DNA from: Sphingobacteriales bacterium
GTDB lineage: Bacteria; Bacteroidota; Bacteroidia; Chitinophagales; Chitinophagaceae
Direction: 5' to 3'
DNA length: 9,089 nucleotides
NCBI GenBank assembly: GCA_004294195.1
Contig: REAQ01000013.1
Span: forward strand, 1-9,089
How positions within the stretch are numbered: the stretch's first letter is position 1; the number at the start of each line of letters is the position of its first letter. Of the stretch, positions 7,210 through 9,089 are shown in pieces. The translations under genes and the position numbers were made by a program. The notes under the pieces were generated by a model, which was given only the letters and a program-made list of their open reading frames with translations, was not told the DNA's origin and made no database searches.

Positions 7210-7701
7210 CTACGCCTGAATAGTTGCCAAATCTCTATCAAACATATAGTGCCCTGCTTTATCATCACCAATAAGCTTCAGCTTATCCATGATCTTCCTT
7301 GCCAGCGCTTCTTCCTCAATCTGCTCACTCACATACCACTGTAAGAAATTATGGGTGGTATAGTCTTTCTCTTTCAGGCATATGTCTACCAGTTTATTGA
7401 TCTCGCTGCTCACATGAATTTCATGATCCAGCACCTGCTGGAACAGCGCCTTAATGCCAGTGTATTTGGGTGCCGGCTGTTTCAGCGCGGGAATAACGGC
7501 ATGACCGCCCCTTTCATTGATGAACTTAACGAGTTTCAGCATATGCATACGCTCTTCGTCTGAGTGCTTATACAAAAAGCCGCCGATGCCTTCGTATCCC
7601 TGCACTTCTGCCCATGAAGCCATCGCGAGGTACACCTGGGAAGACTCGGCCTCCAGCAGAACCTGTTGATTCAGTGCCTTTTCGATCTTCGTAGATAACA
7701 T
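7210..7701 (-). CDS. ftnA: Bacterial non-haem ferritin
   Basis: A 163-residue ferritin that oxidises Fe(II) and stores Fe(III) within a 24-subunit shell in the cytoplasm. It has the four-helix ferritin fold and conserves all ferroxidase residues in the numbering of E. coli FtnA: Glu17 (LLEAESSQVYLAMASWAE), Glu50 and His53 (DEERMHMLK), Glu94 (LDHEIH), Gln127 and Glu130 (SEQIEEE). No haem-ligand Met in bacterioferritin context or N-terminal Dps extension was identified. The length is typical. The ATG at 7701-7699 places helix A as usual. The gene converges on the TraB-family gene, from which it is separated only by the palindrome, and diverges from the Nfu gene. A weak promoter word on the minus strand is TACCTTAG (complement of 7718-7725), one mismatch from TAnnTTTG. 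No Fur-like operator was recognised with confidence. Confidence 0.97.
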   Translation of the reverse strand: MLSTKIEKALNQQVLLEAESSQVYLAMASWAEVQGYEGIGGFLYKHSDEERMHMLKLVKFINERGGHAVIPALKQPAPKYTGIKALFQQVLDHEIHVSSEINKLVDICLKEKDYTTHNFLQWYVSEQIEEEALARKIMDKLKLIGDDKAGHYMFDRDLATIQA

Positions 7702-7816
7702 AATGAAGAAATTTTAGCTAAGGTAGTTAATTTACGATTTTGGAAATTTTATGGCCTTTCCGGCTTTACAGCGGGCCCTTTAACAGCTAAAAACAAAAAA
7801 ACCCTCCCGTTGTTAG

Positions 7817-7839
7817 TAATTTTGTGATTCTAAATTTTG
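7817..7839 (+). promoter_or_regulatory. Candidate -7 boxes of the Nfu gene
   Basis: TAATTTTG (7817-7824) is a perfect TAnnTTTG match and would start transcription about 16 bases before the ATG. A second, one-base-longer variant TAAATTTTG (7831-7839) ends four bases before the ATG and has a TTG (7810-7812) 18 bases upstream; use of that one would make the message almost leaderless. No TTTG lies 20 bases upstream of the first box, so neither is complete. Confidence 0.4.
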
Positions 7840-7843
7840 GCAT

Positions 7844-8440
7844 ATGATTCAGACAGGCAGCCCCGCGATCAGCATATATACGGAAATGACGCCCAACCCC
7901 GAGACCATGAAGTTTGTGGCCAACAAGCTCTTGTATCCCGGTAAAAGCATCGATTTCCCCGATATCGAAGCAGCCGGCCCTTCGCCGCTTGCCGCTGAAT
8001 TGTTTGGTTTTCCCTTCGTTAAAGCGGTTTTCATCGCCAGTAATTTTGTGACCATCACCCGCACAGCTGAGGCCGATTGGGAGGAAATCAAGCCATCCCT
8101 GCGCCAGTTTTTGAAAGAATACCTGGAAGAAGGAAAGGCGGTGATTCACGAGGACCAGGTCCCTGCAGTAGAGAAAAAGGATGATGGTCCGATCTTCTCT
8201 GAAAATGCCGATGTGGTCCAGAAAGTCAAAGAGATCCTCGAGAATTATGTAAAGCCAGCCGTTGAGATGGACGGTGGCGCCATCCAGTTCAAGAAATTTG
8301 AAAATGGCGTGGTAACCCTGATGCTCCAAGGTTCCTGCAGCGGTTGCCCGTCTTCCATGATCACCCTGAAATCCGGCATCGAGCAGATGATGAAGCGGAT
8401 GATCCCAGAAGTGGAAGAAGTGGTGGCAGAGGCGGAGTAG
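7844..8440 (+). CDS. nfu: Two-domain Nfu-type iron-sulfur cluster scaffold/carrier
   Basis: A 198-residue protein that should carry and deliver Fe-S clusters to target enzymes. Residues about 9-95 form the N-terminal Nfu domain (ISIYTEMTPNPETMKFV, then FGFPFVKAVFIASNFVTITR), also found in eukaryotic NFU1 proteins. A charged linker (96-120) follows. The C-terminal NifU-like domain (about 122-190) has VKEILENYVKPAVEMDGG and the cluster-binding CxxC as Cys165 and Cys168 (QGSCSGCPSSM). Both domains are intact and the length is as expected. The ATG at 7844 is supported by the family-like start MIQTGSPAISIYTE. This differs from E. coli NfuA, whose N-terminal domain is a degenerate A-type domain. 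It is divergent from ferritin, so shared control of iron storage and cluster assembly is possible, though no operator is seen. A row of GGCA words follows directly after the stop. Confidence 0.95.
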   Translation: MIQTGSPAISIYTEMTPNPETMKFVANKLLYPGKSIDFPDIEAAGPSPLAAELFGFPFVKAVFIASNFVTITRTAEADWEEIKPSLRQFLKEYLEEGKAVIHEDQVPAVEKKDDGPIFSENADVVQKVKEILENYVKPAVEMDGGAIQFKKFENGVVTLMLQGSCSGCPSSMITLKSGIEQMMKRMIPEVEEVVAEAE

Positions 8441-8467
8441 GCATGGTGGCAGAGGGCACTGGGCATT
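8438..8467. repeat. Row of four GGCA words after the Nfu stop
   Basis: Starting in the stop codon, the sequence reads GGCATGG, TGGCAGA, GGGCACT, GGGCATTA, a period of about seven bases. It resembles one arm of the hairpin at 8898-8964 (shared words GGGCACT and GGCATT) but no complementary arm lies nearby. A short T-rich run (8469-8478) follows. It may be a leftover half of such a structure. Confidence 0.55.
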
Positions 8468-8496
8468 ACATTTTTATTTATATTTAACGCTTCTAC

Positions 8497-8515
8497 ATCG
8501 GAATACCTTTCCGAT
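8497..8515. repeat. Short hairpin ATCGGAA / TTCCGAT
   Basis: A perfect 7-bp stem, ATCGGAA (8497-8503) with TTCCGAT (8509-8515), closes a five-base loop. It lies in the untranslated stretch before the small broken gene. No T-run follows, so it is unlikely to be a terminator by itself. A hairpin with related words occurs at 8970-8996. Confidence 0.5.
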
Positions 8516-8610
8516 TCGTTACTGTCTTAGTACTTTCCAATTGTTCTTTTTAGCATTCGCATTTTAGGTTCTCGTTCGTTGTTTTTGTTCGTGTCATGCA
8601 TCAATTGTTC
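8511..8610. repeat. Leader copy 1 before the small gene (diverged repeat)
   Basis: Short identical words occur in the same order here and at 8978-9069: CCGATTC (8511 / 8978), TCGCAT (8557 / 9017, preceded by similar GTTnTTTTnAGC), TGCATC (8597 / 9053) and GTTC (8607 / 9066). Offsets of 467, 460, 456 and 459 mean only small gaps are needed. This suggests a diverged duplicated leader. Identity is too low to be certain by eye. Confidence 0.35.
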
Positions 8611-8629
8611 ACAACATTAAACGAAGACT

Positions 8630-8895
8630 ATGAGGCTTTCAGAATTTCTATTGCTAGGTGAAGAAGAAAAGAAAAAGACCGTTTTGCACGATGCCATCCT
8701 GATCAGTAAGCGTAAAATTGAAAACGACATCGTGTTCCTGTTTCAGTTAGAGGGATTATACATTGAAGCGTATTGCGACATGCATCAGAAAGCGATTTCT
8801 TCATACCAGCGATTTCTTCATACCAGGTTTCCAACAACACGAGTATGATTGAGCCGTACTTGAATGCCATTCCCATTGGTGGATTGTTTCACTAG
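8630..8895 (+). pseudogene. Small hypothetical gene frameshifted by a 17-bp tandem duplication
   Basis: The open frame as it stands is 8630-8848 (72 residues, MRLSEFLLLGEEEKKK to FPTTRV). Its first two thirds (VLHDAILISKRKIE, IVFLFQLEGLYIEAYCD) resemble a widespread family of about 70-80-residue Bacteroidota proteins of unknown function that begin M-x-x-x-EF and usually end in a short conserved xxLEPYL-type motif. Here the end is lost, because AGCGATTTCTTCATACC is present twice in tandem (8791-8807, 8808-8824) and 17 is not a multiple of three. Reading with one copy gives 82 residues whose end is SMIEPYLNAI, stopping at TAG 8893-8895, which restores the family ending. The gene is therefore a recent loss of frame, a possible reversible switch, or an assembly or sequencing error. 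Function is unknown; no domain, signal peptide or membrane helix is seen. The family assignment rests on memory of the pattern, not a search. Confidence 0.65.
8791..8824 (+). repeat. Perfect 17-bp tandem duplication inside the small gene
   Basis: AGCGATTTCTTCATACC occurs twice back to back (8791-8807 and 8808-8824) without a mismatch, and the next two bases (AG) continue the unit. It adds 17 bases and shifts the reading frame of the gene it lies in. Confidence 0.97.
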
Positions 8896-8897
8896 GA

Positions 8898-8964
8898 GGC
8901 ATTTAGGCATTGAGGCATTGGGCACTTTACCCTCCCAGTGCCCAATGCCTAATGCCTTTATGCC
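8898..8964. repeat. Hairpin with arms made of AGGCATT repeats
   Basis: The left arm (8898-8926) pairs with 8937-8964 across a 10-base loop, with 26 of 28 positions matching and one bulged base. The left arm contains three AGGCATT-like words and a GGGCACT, at about eight-base spacing. It begins two bases after the restored stop codon of the small gene (8893-8895), as a terminator would, but no T-run follows the right arm. Confidence 0.8.
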
Positions 8965-8969
8965 AAATT

Positions 8970-8996
8970 AGGTAATACCGATTCTTTGTATTACCT
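8970..8996. repeat. Hairpin AGGTAATAC / GTATTACCT
   Basis: A perfect 9-bp stem, AGGTAATAC (8970-8978) with GTATTACCT (8988-8996), closes a nine-base loop (CGATTCTTT). It follows the AGGCATT hairpin after five bases and lies at the start of the second leader copy, in the place where copy 1 has the ATCGGAA / TTCCGAT hairpin. Its role is unknown. Confidence 0.55.
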
Positions 8997-9069
8997 TCGT
9001 CAAGTTATTTTGAGCCTCGCATCGGAATTTGTTAATTATCTGCTTTGTATTTTGCATCTTAGTTAGTTC
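8978..9069. repeat. Leader copy 2 at the right window edge (diverged repeat)
   Basis: This is the partner of 8511-8610, sharing the ordered words CCGATTC, TCGCAT, TGCATC and GTTC. No gene is found in 8896-9089. If the match is real, the start codon equivalent to 8630 falls at about position 9089, the last base of the window (an A), so a related small gene may begin just beyond it. Confidence 0.3.
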
Positions 9070-9089
9070 CTTTCTCTTGCTTTCTCAAA

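Noticed and set aside
8441..8629. Structured RNA or riboswitch before the small gene
   Set aside because: Only one 7-bp stem and AT-rich sequence were seen; no known riboswitch or tRNA signature could be recognised.
8438..8964. CRISPR-like array from recurring GGCATT/GGGCACT words
   Set aside because: The words are only 6-8 bases, irregular, without spacers of constant length, and most of them lie in the arms of a hairpin.

Overview
The window looks like chromosomal DNA of a Bacteroidota member, most likely of the Chitinophagaceae or a close relative. This is inferred from protein character (a UvrD/PcrA helicase with a Tudor-like tail, a small fasciclin protein, an ECF sigma factor with an overlapping small membrane protein, a TraB/GumN lipoprotein), from the lack of clear Shine-Dalgarno sequences, and from promoter words of the Bacteroidota TAnnTTTG type. 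No rRNA, tRNA, CRISPR array, transposase or phage gene was seen.

Layout. Positions 1-1840 (minus strand) hold the end of a hexuronate catabolic operon: uxaB (tagaturonate reductase) overlaps by four bases with the start of uxaC (glucuronate isomerase), which runs off the left edge. Divergent from it, 1974-4322 (+) encodes a complete UvrD/PcrA DNA helicase, followed by a small exported fasciclin (FAS1) protein (4406-4855) and a strong hairpin terminator (4879-4944). Then comes a tight three-gene unit on the + strand: an ECF sigma factor (4992-5492), an overlapping four-helix membrane protein that is probably its regulator (5482-6093), and a TraB/GumN-family lipoprotein (6107-7030). A 177-bp near-palindrome fills the whole gap to a convergent ferritin gene (7210-7701, minus). 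Divergent from ferritin is a two-domain Nfu iron-sulfur scaffold protein (7844-8440, +), so iron storage and Fe-S assembly lie head to head. The right end (8441-9089) is repeat-rich. It holds a small hypothetical gene broken by an exact 17-bp tandem duplication, several hairpins, and two diverged copies of what looks like the same leader sequence. The second copy ends exactly at the window edge, where a paralogous gene may start.

The protein-coding part is ordinary. The unusual material is between genes: hairpins of unrelated sequence whose arms are built from short near-tandem words, placed directly after stop codons (4879-4940, 7030-7206, 8898-8964), a solo unpaired arm of the same style (8438-8467), and the duplicated small-gene/leader region at the right end. 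No complete new defence or mobile system is visible.
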